From positions 620,001 through 684,000 of the forward strand of contig NZ_LR590469.1 in NCBI RefSeq assembly GCF_901472495.1: 64,000 nucleotides of DNA. Direction: 5' to 3'. This DNA is from Yersinia enterocolitica subsp. enterocolitica. GTDB taxonomy: Bacteria > Pseudomonadota > Gammaproteobacteria > Enterobacterales > Enterobacteriaceae. How positions within the stretch are numbered: the first letter of the stretch is position 1; each line of letters opens with the position of its first letter. Positions 1 to 8,651 of the stretch are shown here, piece after piece. A program made the position numbers and the translations under genes. Under the pieces are notes generated by a model. It was not told the DNA's origin. It did not search any database and was given only the letters and a program-made list of their open reading frames with translations.

Positions 1-398
1 ATGATGTGAATGGTGATCCGGTGGCCGCTGAAAGCAATATCTTTAATACCATCGACACGGTTCTAAAATCATTGAAGACCCCACTGCAAGGCGCAACGGA
101 TGCTGTGAAGCAACAGGCTTCTGATGAGATGGATAAAGGTATCCGTGGTATGGCTAACTCACTGAATAACGTGCTGTCAGTACAGGCTGAGATTGGTACG
201 CAATTACAGGAATTAGACAGTCTTGACAGCCTGGGTTCTGATCGTACGTTGATCAACAAACAGCGTTTGAGTGATTTACAAGATGTGGACTGGAACTCAG
301 CTATCTCGTCTTATGTCATGCAGCAGGCTGCATTGCAGGCTTCTTACACCACATTCACCAATATGCAGGGCTTGTCTTTGTTTCAACTGAATAAATAA
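1..398 (+). CDS. flgL: FlgL, hook-filament junction protein, 3' part only
   Basis: The reading frame is open at the window edge (in-frame codons from base 3), so this is the C-terminal ~131 residues of a longer protein. Its helical D1/D0 end, with Leu/Gln-rich heptads and the terminal run NMQGLSLFQLNK, matches the C-terminus of FlgL (HAP3), which sits between hook and filament and stays in the extracellular axial structure. A GTG at base 6 is not the true start. In enterobacteria flgL closes the flg operon. Here it is followed by a repeat-filled gap and then the convergent fliLMNOPQR operon, which supports the identification. Confidence 0.85.
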   Translation, partial: DVNGDPVAAESNIFNTIDTVLKSLKTPLQGATDAVKQQASDEMDKGIRGMANSLNNVLSVQAEIGTQLQELDSLDSLGSDRTLINKQRLSDLQDVDWNSAISSYVMQQAALQASYTTFTNMQGLSLFQLNK

Positions 399-405
399 AT
401 CGTCT

Positions 406-476
<71 letters not shown>

Positions 477-533
477 CCTGTGGGTCAGCCCCGCAGGTTA
501 CCTCTTAGGTGTACTTAAACCGGGTACACTTTT
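477..533 (+). terminator. Paired hairpins, possible flgL terminator
   Basis: Two inverted repeats follow each other. The first pairs ACCTGTGGG with CCCCGCAGGT (477-500). The second pairs GTGTAC with GTACAC (about 510-528) and runs into TTTTT. The second resembles a weak rho-independent terminator on the plus strand and is suitably placed to end the flg transcript. This is inferred from shape only. Confidence 0.4.
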
Positions 534-534
534 T

Positions 535-575
535 GGTATGTCACCTTTTCCCACTAAGGTTTGGGGTGACATACC
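535..575. repeat. Perfect 11-bp inverted repeat
   Basis: GGTATGTCACC at 535-545 and GGTGACATACC at 565-575 form a perfect 11-bp stem around a 19-base loop. No clear T-tract follows, so it may be an insertion-like hairpin of the intergenic repeat rather than a terminator. Confidence 0.55.
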
Positions 576-586
576 TTCTTTTCTAT

Positions 587-901
587 CCGTCATCTTTCAA
601 GTTGCAGCGGTGTTGACTGCACTCACTTACCCGAATCACTTACTGATGTAAGCTCATCGGGATAATCTCGTTTGCCGCCTTGCTGCAACATGAAATCTAT
701 TGGATAGAGGTATGCCGTCATCTTTCAAGCTGCAGCGGTGTTGACTGCACTCACTTACCCGAATCACTTACTGATGTAAGCTCATCGGGATAATCTCGTT
801 TGCCGCCTTGCTGCAACATGGAATCTATTGGATAGAGGTATGCCGTCATCTTTCAAGTTGCAGCGGTGTTGACTGCACTCACTTACCCGAATCACTTACT
901 G
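587..901 (-). repeat. Head-to-tail tandem ERIC copies (128-bp unit, about 2.5 copies)
   Basis: A unit beginning CCGTCATCTTTCAAG starts at 587, 715 and 843, giving an exact 128-bp period. The first two copies are complete and differ by only a few bases. The third stops after about 59 bp, just before the fliR stop codon. Each unit has the ERIC core (CTTACCCGAATCACTTACTG, then ATGTAAGCTCATCGGGA). ERIC elements are normally dispersed single copies, so a tandem array is less common. The array lies between the convergent flgL and fliR genes and could form cruciforms or act on the 3' ends of both transcripts. No gene is present here; a short ORF across the repeat is not coding. Confidence 0.8.
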
Positions 902-913
902 CAATCTTAAATT

Positions 914-1696
914 CTAACTTGCCAGGCCACTTAGTACCCCCGCCAGGCGGTCAAAAAACTCGCCAAACAGATGCTCGGTAAAAGGTGCCAATAACGGCAT
1001 GATTAATCCCAGCGAGATAATACCGACCGTCAATGTGAGTGGGAAACCAATAACGAAAACAGAAAGTTGTGGCGTCATGCGGTTAAGCATCCCTAACGCC
1101 ATGTTTAGGGTCAGTAACAGAGTAATAAGCGGTAATGCCAGCATCAGTCCATTCATAAAGATCAACGAACCGGCCTGGGTTAACGCCAGGAAACCATTAC
1201 CATTAAGCGGTTCGAACTGGATAGGTAAGGTATGAAAACTGTCAGCTAATAAAGAAATCAGCCATAAATGCCCATCGAACGAGAGAAATAACAGCATCGC
1301 TAGCAAGTTTAGCAACCGGGCAAGAACTGGCATATTCGGCCCGCCGGAGGGGTCAAAGAAGGTGGCGAAAGACAAGCCCATTTGTAAACCAATCACCTCA
1401 CCGGCCAATCGGATAGCCGCAAAAGCAAACTGCATAGTCAAGCCAATAGCGACGCCGATCAATACTTGCTGGCCAGCGACCCATAAAGCTCCGCTGGAGA
1501 CTAAAGGAATATTTACCGGTGGCAGGGATGGAGCAATCAGAAAGGTAATTAATACCGCCAGACCGACTTTCACTTTACGATTTATCTGCTTCTCGCTTAA
1601 TACCGGCGCGGTGGAGATCAGCGCCAATATGCGGATCAGTGGCCAAAAATATTGGCTGACCCAGACGCTAAGTTGAGTGGTATCAAGAGACAGCAT
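914..1696 (-). CDS. fliR: Flagellar export apparatus protein FliR
   Basis: A 260-residue integral membrane protein with about six hydrophobic segments, matching FliR in length and in its N-terminal sequence (LSVWVSQYFWPLIRILALIS). FliR forms, with FliP and FliQ, the export-gate core of the flagellar type III secretion machine in the inner membrane. It is the last gene of fliLMNOPQR and starts 2 bp after the fliQ stop, which points to cotranscription and translational coupling. The stop codon lies about a dozen bases from the truncated third ERIC copy. Confidence 0.95.
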   Translation of the reverse strand: MLSLDTTQLSVWVSQYFWPLIRILALISTAPVLSEKQINRKVKVGLAVLITFLIAPSLPPVNIPLVSSGALWVAGQQVLIGVAIGLTMQFAFAAIRLAGEVIGLQMGLSFATFFDPSGGPNMPVLARLLNLLAMLLFLSFDGHLWLISLLADSFHTLPIQFEPLNGNGFLALTQAGSLIFMNGLMLALPLITLLLTLNMALGMLNRMTPQLSVFVIGFPLTLTVGIISLGLIMPLLAPFTEHLFGEFFDRLAGVLSGLAS

Positions 1697-1698
1697 GC

Positions 1699-1968
1699 TT
1701 AGCCAATCAACGTTGGCAGGCTGGTGAACAAATTACGCATATAGTCGAGGATCAGGCTGAGCATCCACGGGCCAGCAATAACTAAAGTGGCGAACACCGC
1801 CAGTATTTTGGGGATAAATGACAATGTCATTTCGTTAATTTGTGTCGCGGCTTGCAACAGGCTGACAATCAAGCCACTGACCAATGCCGCCAGTAATAAT
1901 GGCGCGGCCAATGCAAGGGCTATTTTCATTGCCTCAACGCCGAGGGCCATTACCGATTCAGGTGTCAT
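1699..1968 (-). CDS. fliQ: Flagellar export apparatus protein FliQ
   Basis: An 89-residue protein with two hydrophobic helices separated by a short polar loop (QAATQINEMTLSFIPK), the signature of FliQ/SctS. It assembles around FliP in the inner-membrane export gate. It lies between fliP (11-bp gap) and fliR (2-bp gap) in the standard order. Nothing unusual is seen. Confidence 0.95.
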   Translation of the reverse strand: MTPESVMALGVEAMKIALALAAPLLLAALVSGLIVSLLQAATQINEMTLSFIPKILAVFATLVIAGPWMLSLILDYMRNLFTSLPTLIG

Positions 1969-1979
1969 GACAGTCTACC

Positions 1980-2732
1980 TTAGCTGTAAAAGCTTTGTGC
2001 CAGAGAACCCAGTAACAGTTGCCAACCATCAACCAACACAAACAGCATGAGTTTAAAGGGCAGCGAGATACTGGCGGGCGGAACCATCATCATCCCCAGA
2101 GCCATCAGCACACTGGCAACTACCAGGTCGATAATCAAAAACGGAATAAATACGGTAAAACCAATTTGGAAAGCGGTTTTCAGCTCGCTGGTCACATACG
2201 CCGGTAACAGAATGCGCAAGGGCACAACTTCTGGCCCTTCCAGTGGCGGCAGATTAGCTAAACGGGCATACAGTGCCAGGTCAGATTCGCGGGTCTGGCG
2301 TAACATAAACTCGCGCAGCGGTTGCGAGCCTTTATCCATTGCCACTTCCATACTTATTTTGTCCTGGCTGAAGGGCAGATAAGCATCTTGATAGACCTTG
2401 TCAAACACCGGCGACATGATGAAAAAAGTCAGGAACAGCGCCAAACCCAGCATCACTTGGTTCGGTGGCGCTGAGGGGGTACCCAATGCGTTGCGCAACA
2501 AACCAAGCACAATAATGATGCGGGTAAAACTGGTCATCATCAGTAATGCGGCAGGAAGGAAGCTCAGTGTGGTGATAAAGACCAGCGTCTGTACCGGTAA
2601 AGACCAGCTTTGCCCACCATTGGCTAACGGTTGGCTGATAATACCCGGCAGTTGCGCCATTGCCGCCGGAGAGCACAGCAGAGCGAGTAGCAGTAGGGGG
2701 GCTTTATTGATGAGCGGACGCAGGGACATCAT
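1980..2732 (-). CDS. fliP: Flagellar export apparatus protein FliP
   Basis: A 250-residue protein with a cleavable N-terminal signal peptide (LLLLALLCSPAAMAQ), as known for enterobacterial FliP, then four transmembrane segments and the family motifs TSFTRIIIVLGLLRNALGT and FKLMLFVLVDGW. FliP forms the pentameric pore of the flagellar export gate. Its start (ATGATG) overlaps the fliO stop by 4 bases, indicating coupled translation. Confidence 0.96.
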   Translation of the reverse strand: MMSLRPLINKAPLLLLALLCSPAAMAQLPGIISQPLANGGQSWSLPVQTLVFITTLSFLPAALLMMTSFTRIIIVLGLLRNALGTPSAPPNQVMLGLALFLTFFIMSPVFDKVYQDAYLPFSQDKISMEVAMDKGSQPLREFMLRQTRESDLALYARLANLPPLEGPEVVPLRILLPAYVTSELKTAFQIGFTVFIPFLIIDLVVASVLMALGMMMVPPASISLPFKLMLFVLVDGWQLLLGSLAQSFYS

Positions 2733-3313
2733 GCCGATTTTTCCGGAGGTTTTGACTTCTTGTTTAATAGCGAATTCTTGTTTAACAGCGATTTTTTGTT
2801 TAATAGATAGGTGTTCAGTATCTGGCGAAAATCAGCCGGTTTTCCACTATCAGCCGACAGCGCTGTGTCGGTTTCGTCAACCGGTGGGCGTGGCAGAGTA
2901 TGAAGCTGTGTCACGTTTTGGGCGGTGACACCCAATACCAGCCAAGTGTTGTCCACCTCGACAATAACAACGCGTTCGCGCTGACCAACCTGACAACTGG
3001 CTCGCACATTTAACAGCTTATTGTTGCGGGCCTGTGGCGCAAAACCTAAGCGGCGCACCAACCAGGCGGCACATAAAATCAGCAGTAAAATACCGCCCAG
3101 CACCGAGCCAACTTGCGTCAACACTGAGCCTGCGGGCATTGCTGGGGCAGCTTGTGGCGAGGCGATACCTGGGTGACTGGCCGCAAACCCGGTAACAGGG
3201 GTTTGGGGTGTTGTCACCTGAGTATTTCCTAACACCGGCATATCGGCAGCCGGTGCGGAATCAGAAGATGTTGAGTCAGTGGTTGTTGTCGCCACTGTTT
3301 GCGCTGCGGTCAT
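2729..3313 (-). CDS. fliO: Flagellar biogenesis protein FliO
   Basis: A 194-residue protein with a single transmembrane helix at about residues 63-85 (LTQVGSVLGGILLLILCAAW) and a cytoplasmic domain containing the FliO motif VRASCQVGQRERVVIVEVD. FliO helps FliP assemble. It is longer than E. coli FliO because of a 60-residue Ser/Thr/Pro-rich N-terminal tail and a C-terminal tail holding three copies of the hexapeptide LLNKKS. It overlaps the stop of fliN (TAATG) and the start of fliP (ATGA). Confidence 0.9.
   Translation of the reverse strand: MTAAQTVATTTTDSTSSDSAPAADMPVLGNTQVTTPQTPVTGFAASHPGIASPQAAPAMPAGSVLTQVGSVLGGILLLILCAAWLVRRLGFAPQARNNKLLNVRASCQVGQRERVVIVEVDNTWLVLGVTAQNVTQLHTLPRPPVDETDTALSADSGKPADFRQILNTYLLNKKSLLNKNSLLNKKSKPPEKSA
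2753..2806 (-). repeat. Triple 18-bp coding repeat at the end of fliO
   Basis: Three in-frame 18-bp units encode LLNKKS, LLNKNS and LLNKKS near the FliO C-terminus. The unit is a multiple of three, so slippage would change only tail length. Confidence 0.8.
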
Positions 3314-3729
3314 TAGCGACTCAGACGACGCATACGTTCTGACGGAGTAATAATGTCAGTAATGCGAACGCCGTATTTATCCGCAACCACCACCACTTCA
3401 CCCTGCGCAATCAGATAACCATTGATCAGAATATCTAAAGGTTCACCCGCCAGGCCATCCAGAGAAACAACTGAACCTTGAGACAGGCGCAGCAGCTCTT
3501 TGATAGTCATTTTGGTGCGACCCAATTCAACGGTCAGTTTCACCGGGATATCAAGAATCAAATCGATATCTTGTAGATTACCCAGTGCGTCAGGCGCTTC
3601 CAGTGATTTAAATACACCATCAGTAGTGGCCGCTGGCTTGTCCGATGCCAACTGCTCATTAAACGCATCAGCCCACAGATCGTCCACGGATTCCTTTCCA
3701 TCATCAGACGGAAGCTTAGGGTCACTCAT
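3313..3729 (-). CDS. fliN: Flagellar motor switch protein FliN
   Basis: A 138-residue protein whose C-terminal half is a SpoA/surface-presentation domain (LDIPVKLTVELGRTKMTIKELLRLSQGSVV, split here across positions 3480-3570). FliN forms the C-ring with FliM and FliG and binds FliH during export. The start is MSDPKLPSDDGKE with AGGA upstream and overlaps the fliM stop by 8 bases; an upstream start at 3744 would add five residues and is less likely. Confidence 0.95.
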   Translation of the reverse strand: MSDPKLPSDDGKESVDDLWADAFNEQLASDKPAATTDGVFKSLEAPDALGNLQDIDLILDIPVKLTVELGRTKMTIKELLRLSQGSVVSLDGLAGEPLDILINGYLIAQGEVVVVADKYGVRITDIITPSERMRRLSR

Positions 3730-4726
3730 TGGGCTGTTCCTCATTCAGAGCATTCAAAATAGGGTTAATCAAATGTTCAACACGTAGGGCGTATTGCCCG
3801 TTTAATGTCCCGTACTGACTGGTCAGCACAGGTACGCCGTCGACATGAGCAATCAGTCGGTCCGGTTTATCTATCGGTAATACATCCCCCGGTTGTAGCT
3901 TGAGTATCTGCGACAATCTCAGCGGGATATCGACAAAATTAGCCACCAGTTCCAGCTCGGAATGCTGAACTTGCTTCACCAGTGTTTCACGCCAGTGACT
4001 GTCTTCCTGACGGGAATTTTCCAGTGGCGGATTGGTCAGCAGTTCGCGTAACGGCTCAATCATGGCGAATGGAATACAGATATTAAACTCACCACTCAAC
4101 GCACCGATTTCCACCTGGAAAGGGGTGGTGACCACAATATCGTTGGGGGAGGTGGTGATATTGGTAAACTTCACCTGTATTTCAGAACGGACATATTCCA
4201 CATCTATTTTATAGATAGGAGCCCAGGCGTCGCGATAAGCATCCAACGCTAAGCGCAACATCCGGTTAATAACGCGTTGTTCTGTATGTGTAAACTCGCG
4301 GCCTTCTACTTTGGTCGGGAAACGGCCATCGCCACCAAACAGGTTATCAACCGCAATAAACACCAAACTCGGAGCGAAAACAAACAGTGCTGTTCCGCGC
4401 AACGGTTTCAAATGTATCAAGTTGAGGTTAGTTGGCACCGGCAAGTTACGGGCAAAATCATGGTATGGCTGAATTTTTATCGGACCAACCGTGATGTCTG
4501 GGCTGCGGCGTAACAGGTTAAATAGCCCCATACGGAACTGACGGGCAAACCGCTCATTGATTATCTCCAGCGCATGGAGGCGCTCACGTACCACTCGCCG
4601 CTGGGTCGTCGGATCATAAGGCTTGACGTCTGTCTCATTGCCGATGACAGCTTCGGGTTCATCACCTCCGCTGTCGCCGTTTAACAGTGCATCAATCTCT
4701 GCTTGTGAAAGAATGCTATCGCCCAT
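3722..4726 (-). CDS. fliM: Flagellar motor switch protein FliM
   Basis: A 334-residue protein. It starts with MGDSILSQAEIDALLNGDS, the conserved CheY-P binding peptide, continues with the CheC-like middle domain (FNLLRRSPDITVGPIKIQPY) and ends in a SpoA domain. FliM is the C-ring subunit that receives the chemotaxis signal and sets rotation direction. It follows fliL after 5 bp and overlaps fliN. Confidence 0.96.
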   Translation of the reverse strand: MGDSILSQAEIDALLNGDSGGDEPEAVIGNETDVKPYDPTTQRRVVRERLHALEIINERFARQFRMGLFNLLRRSPDITVGPIKIQPYHDFARNLPVPTNLNLIHLKPLRGTALFVFAPSLVFIAVDNLFGGDGRFPTKVEGREFTHTEQRVINRMLRLALDAYRDAWAPIYKIDVEYVRSEIQVKFTNITTSPNDIVVTTPFQVEIGALSGEFNICIPFAMIEPLRELLTNPPLENSRQEDSHWRETLVKQVQHSELELVANFVDIPLRLSQILKLQPGDVLPIDKPDRLIAHVDGVPVLTSQYGTLNGQYALRVEHLINPILNALNEEQPNE

Positions 4727-4731
4727 AATGA

Positions 4732-5202
4732 TTATCGCAATATAAATGCGGTAAACAGCACATCGCTGACTACCTGATTAGGTTGACCTTTAACCATTGG
4801 CGGGCTAAGAACGTTTTTAATTTCACCAACTAACCGCTGTTTGCCTTCTTCGTTCGCCAGGCTATCAGCGGACTGACGGGAGAGCAGTAGCAGCAAACGG
4901 CTGCGCACTTCCGGCAGATAGTCATTCAGTTTTGTGCGCGTGCTATCGTCGGGAAGTCTTAACGTTAATCCGATATAAAGCACACGATCCAGATTATTAT
5001 CGGGTGTGATCAGATTGACCGTGAAGGTATCCAGTGGCATAAACACCGGGATCACCGGTACCACTTTCGCTGTGGTGGGTTTACTCTTATTGAGTATCCA
5101 CCAGCTATAACCGCCACCCGCAGTGGCTGCTACGGCAATCAGCACCAGCAGGATCACCCAGATCGAACTCTTACGCTTGGCCGGGAAGGTATTTTGAGAC
5201 AT
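4732..5202 (-). CDS. fliL: Flagellar basal body-associated protein FliL
   Basis: A 156-residue protein with one N-terminal membrane helix (SIWVILLVLIAVAATAGGGY) and a periplasmic stomatin-like domain ending VLFTAFILR, as in FliL. It surrounds the stator and supports torque at high load. I prefer ATG at 5202 (MSQNTFPAK) over an in-frame TTG at 5232 because length and sequence then match the family. It is the first gene of fliLMNOPQR; the 190-bp gap up to fliK should hold the operon's promoter. Confidence 0.93.
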   Translation of the reverse strand: MSQNTFPAKRKSSIWVILLVLIAVAATAGGGYSWWILNKSKPTTAKVVPVIPVFMPLDTFTVNLITPDNNLDRVLYIGLTLRLPDDSTRTKLNDYLPEVRSRLLLLLSRQSADSLANEEGKQRLVGEIKNVLSPPMVKGQPNQVVSDVLFTAFILR

Positions 5203-5392
5203 GGAGAAGGCAAATTCCTGTTTTGGTATCAAACCGGTGGATCACGGTAATAGCCAGGAGCAACTGACACCAAGCTATCCGAATTATTACTGATGATTAT
5301 CCCGCGTATCTTTAATCCCAATAGGCAGAATAGGTGGCGAAAAACGGCCTAACTTGCCCGTTTGTCACCTTTTGGCGCAATTAATATCCCCG

Positions 5393-6751
5393 TTAGGCGA
5401 AAATATCAACGCCGCCATGACCATTTGCCAGTGCTTGCAGCGAGGCTGGCGTCACCAATGGTGTGCTGGTCAGCGCCTCTCCCGTGGCGGTTTCACCGTA
5501 TCCAGCTTGACCGCGTGAGGCAAAATCTTGCTGATTCTGTTGGCTTTGTTGCTGCGCTTGTTGCCATTGACCTTCGCTGCCGACACTGCTCTGACCTAAC
5601 TGAATACCACTTTCAGCCAGCGCGGTACGTAAACTTGGCATGGCAGCTTCAATGGCGGCCCGAACCTGGCTGTGCGCTGAAGCAAAGTGTAACTGTGCCT
5701 GGTTATCGTCGATTTTCAGACTAATTTGCAAGGCACCCAACTCTTGCGGATTGAGGCGCAACTCGGCATTTTGTTGCCCATTGCGGCTGAACATAATCAC
5801 TTGTTGTCCCAGCGACTGTTGCCATTCCTGGCTGCCCAACTGTGCGCTTAAATAACCACTGGCGGGAGCCGCGATATGGGTGCTGGCGGTGGTCGATAAC
5901 ACTGGGCTGGACACCGGAGGGAGAGACGGGGTCACGGCAGCCGAGCTGATAAGAGTTCTGTCTGCGGCAGCAGTTGCTGCGGTATCAGCGGGTGCTGACA
6001 GTGGTGTAACTTTGGCGTTGAGTGTGCTGGTATCGGCATCTTTCGCACTCAATTGGGCCAGCTTATCTTGTGCGGCACTGGTTTTGCTCTTGGTGGTTGT
6101 GCCCGCTAATGTATCGCCACTGGTCACGGCTTTATCACTCTTCACACTGCCTACGGTGCCACCGATCAGCGCAGCTAACCCTTTATCTTGCGATGTCAGG
6201 CTGGTCAAAGTGGCAATATCTTGCTGGGCGGTAGTTTTGCTGTCAGTTAAGCCTTTGCCATCCGTCAGTGTGGCCTTTTGCCCATTGTTTGCGGTACCCA
6301 ACGTGTTAGCGACCTGATGCGGCAACATTGCCAGTAACGTCTGCAATGCAGTGGGATCAGTTTTATTACTGGCGCTGTCGAGCTTACTGTCATCACTGAT
6401 TGCGGTTTTCTTACTACCGGCTGCTTCGCCAGTCTGTCCGGCATGAGTCAAACCCGCAGGTAGCGTGGCGCTGATATCACCTAATGCAGCCAACAATTGG
6501 TTCAACTTGCTGCTACCGCCAGCTGACTTACCACTGTCAACATCGGCGGTGAGGTCAGTTGTTGCGGCCAGAGATGATTTCAGGGTCGAAGCATCCAGAG
6601 CGGTGAGTTCTTTTCCCAATTGATCGCCTAACAGTTTGGCGAAATCAGCCGGTAGCCCTGCGTCGGTAAAGAGCGCAGCAATGGATGACGAGGATGATGC
6701 CCCCTCGGCTTCACCAGCGGTTGTAACAGCAGGCAATAAAGACAGATTCAT
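5393..6751 (-). CDS. fliK: Flagellar hook-length control protein FliK
   Basis: A 452-residue protein: a long, low-complexity, Ala/Thr/Ser/Lys-rich N-terminal ruler, then a conserved Flg_hook domain at about residues 310-400 (LRLNPQELGALQISLKIDDN). FliK is secreted during hook assembly, measures hook length and switches export specificity through FlhB. It overlaps the end of fliJ by 4 bases and closes fliFGHIJK. The start is the ATG giving MNLSLLPAV. Confidence 0.94.
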   Translation of the reverse strand: MNLSLLPAVTTAGEAEGASSSSSIAALFTDAGLPADFAKLLGDQLGKELTALDASTLKSSLAATTDLTADVDSGKSAGGSSKLNQLLAALGDISATLPAGLTHAGQTGEAAGSKKTAISDDSKLDSASNKTDPTALQTLLAMLPHQVANTLGTANNGQKATLTDGKGLTDSKTTAQQDIATLTSLTSQDKGLAALIGGTVGSVKSDKAVTSGDTLAGTTTKSKTSAAQDKLAQLSAKDADTSTLNAKVTPLSAPADTAATAAADRTLISSAAVTPSLPPVSSPVLSTTASTHIAAPASGYLSAQLGSQEWQQSLGQQVIMFSRNGQQNAELRLNPQELGALQISLKIDDNQAQLHFASAHSQVRAAIEAAMPSLRTALAESGIQLGQSSVGSEGQWQQAQQQSQQNQQDFASRGQAGYGETATGEALTSTPLVTPASLQALANGHGGVDIFA

Positions 6752-7194
6752 GAATTTAGACTCCTTTGTGAGGCGCGCTGGGCGAACTCATCCATCAATT
6801 TTTGATCCAATCGGTTTTCTTGCAAGCGCGCGCTGGTTTCGGCTCGCTCATTCAGCGTTTCAAACGCATTTAACCGCTGTTGCTTTTCTTGCCAATGTTT
6901 GACTGCTTGTTCAACTTTTGTATTCCACTGGGCCAATTGATGACGATGTTGATCAATGGCTTGCTCCAATGTTTGAATAAATTGCTGATAATTTTGCCAA
7001 CTGGAAGAGGCCATGCCGTTACTCAGTGTGTCATTCAGCCGCACCCGGTATTCATCCTGATAGGACAGCAACATACTGAGTTGCTGCTCAGCATTCTGAT
7101 AGGACAAGCGTGCTTGCCCTAATTGAGTACTTGCCTGCTCGACCGCCTTTTGAGCCAGGTCGCGCAGGGTGACGAGAGGTGACTGATTTTTCAT
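6748..7194 (-). CDS. fliJ: Flagellar export chaperone FliJ
   Basis: A 148-residue, almost entirely coiled-coil protein (SYQNAEQQLSMLLSYQDEYR; C-terminal ENRLDQKLMDEFAQRASQR), equal in size to E. coli FliJ. It is the stalk-like subunit of the FliHIJ ATPase complex and links FliI to FlhA. The start MKNQSPLV is chosen over an upstream in-frame codon at 7206 by comparison with the family. A gap of about 90 bp separates it from fliI. Confidence 0.92.
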   Translation of the reverse strand: MKNQSPLVTLRDLAQKAVEQASTQLGQARLSYQNAEQQLSMLLSYQDEYRVRLNDTLSNGMASSSWQNYQQFIQTLEQAIDQHRHQLAQWNTKVEQAVKHWQEKQQRLNAFETLNERAETSARLQENRLDQKLMDEFAQRASQRSLNS

Positions 7195-7283
7195 CGCATT
7201 CCTCAATACCCTTCGTATTTGACGCCGCAGGGTTGTTAGCTATAACAAAGAAATTTCTTTTATCAACCCGGAAACTTATGTTA

Positions 7284-8651
7284 TCAACTTGGAAACAAGC
7301 TTTTCAGATGCTGGCAGGCATCTTCGTAACTGCTGCGTTCGAACATGCCTTGCTGCAAGAAGATTTCCATTTGCGGATACAAAGCAATAGCCTTATCCAA
7401 TAATGGGTCACTTCCGGCGGCATAGGCTCCTACGCTGACTAAATCACGGTTACGTTGGAAGCTTGCAAGCAATTGTTTAAATTGGCGAACTTTGCTGTAG
7501 TGGTTCTCATCTATCAGCGAGGTCATGGCGCGGCTGATAGAAGCTTCAATATCAATAGCGGGGTAGTGGCCCGATTCCGCCAGGCGGCGCGATAGCACCA
7601 CGTGCCCATCAAGAATGGCGCGAGCAGAGTCGGCGATCGGGTCTTGCTGATCATCACCCTCGGTCAATACCGTATAAAAAGCGGTGATCGATCCACCACC
7701 GGACACCCCGTTACCAGCACGCTCAACCAGCGCCGGTAATTTGGCGAATACCGACGGCGGATAACCTTTGGTCGCCGGAGGCTCGCCGATAGCCAGCGCG
7801 ATTTCACGTTGTGCCATGGCATAGCGCGTCAGGGAGTCCATAATCAGCAGGACATGCTGACCACGGTCACGAAAATCTTCTGCAATACGAGTGGCATAAG
7901 CCGCCCCTTGCATGCGCAGTAACGGCGATACATCAGCCGGTGCGGCGATGACTACTGAGCGCGCACGCCCTTCGGGGCCTAAAATGTTCTCAATAAAATC
8001 TTTTACTTCACGGCCACGTTCACCGATCAAGCCAACGACAATAACATCCGCTTGGGTGTAGCGAGCCATCATGCCTAACAGCACACTTTTCCCCACCCCA
8101 GAGCCAGCGAACAGGCCCATACGCTGCCCACGACCGACGGTCAGCAGGGCATTAATGGTGCGCACACCAACATCCAATACCTGTTCAATCGCGGTACGTT
8201 GTAATGGGTTGATCGGGGGAGTGATAAGCGGGGCGCGGTAGCCGGTTTCAGGGGCGGGTAAGCCATCAAGTGGCTTGGCGCTGCCATCTAATACGCGCCC
8301 GAGTAATTCTGGGCCGAGTGGCAATTGCTTACTGGCCGAGGCTCCACCGGTGGTGATGCGCGCATAAACCCGGGCGCCGGGCACAATCCCTTCCACTTCT
8401 TCCAGTGGCATCAGGAACAGGCGCTGGCCGTTAAAACCGACCACTTCACTCTCAACTTCTTGTACTTCGCCGTTATCATGGCGCTCAATCAGACAGGTGG
8501 CCCCCAGTGGCAGTTGCAAGCCAGTGGCTTCCAGCACCAGGCCGGTGGCGCGCGTTAATCGCCCGTAACGGCGAATGGTAGTTGATTGGCTAATACGTTC
8601 TTCGAATTTATCCATCGAAGCCAGCCAGCGACCGAGGCGCGCAGTCATCAT
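7284..8651 (-). CDS. fliI: Flagellum-specific ATP synthase FliI
   Basis: A 455-residue ATPase of the F1-beta/type III secretion class. It carries Walker A (GLFAGSGVGKSVL, about residue 160), Walker B (VLLIMDSLTRYAMAQREIA) and the family motif GYPPSVFAKLPALVERAG. It energises and unfolds flagellar export substrates on the cytoplasmic side of the gate. The start ATGATG overlaps the fliH stop (ATGA); a longer in-frame ORF from 8678 would run into fliH. Confidence 0.96.
   Translation of the reverse strand: MMTARLGRWLASMDKFEERISQSTTIRRYGRLTRATGLVLEATGLQLPLGATCLIERHDNGEVQEVESEVVGFNGQRLFLMPLEEVEGIVPGARVYARITTGGASASKQLPLGPELLGRVLDGSAKPLDGLPAPETGYRAPLITPPINPLQRTAIEQVLDVGVRTINALLTVGRGQRMGLFAGSGVGKSVLLGMMARYTQADVIVVGLIGERGREVKDFIENILGPEGRARSVVIAAPADVSPLLRMQGAAYATRIAEDFRDRGQHVLLIMDSLTRYAMAQREIALAIGEPPATKGYPPSVFAKLPALVERAGNGVSGGGSITAFYTVLTEGDDQQDPIADSARAILDGHVVLSRRLAESGHYPAIDIEASISRAMTSLIDENHYSKVRQFKQLLASFQRNRDLVSVGAYAAGSDPLLDKAIALYPQMEIFLQQGMFERSSYEDACQHLKSLFPS

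Noticed and set aside
587..901. Regular repeats that could be read as a CRISPR-like array
   Set aside because: The period is 128 bp with no unique spacers; each unit is an ERIC element.
5203..5392. Sigma-28 promoter for fliLMNOPQR
   Set aside because: No TAAA-N15-GCCGATAA on the minus strand; a class-2 promoter is more likely and I cannot place it.
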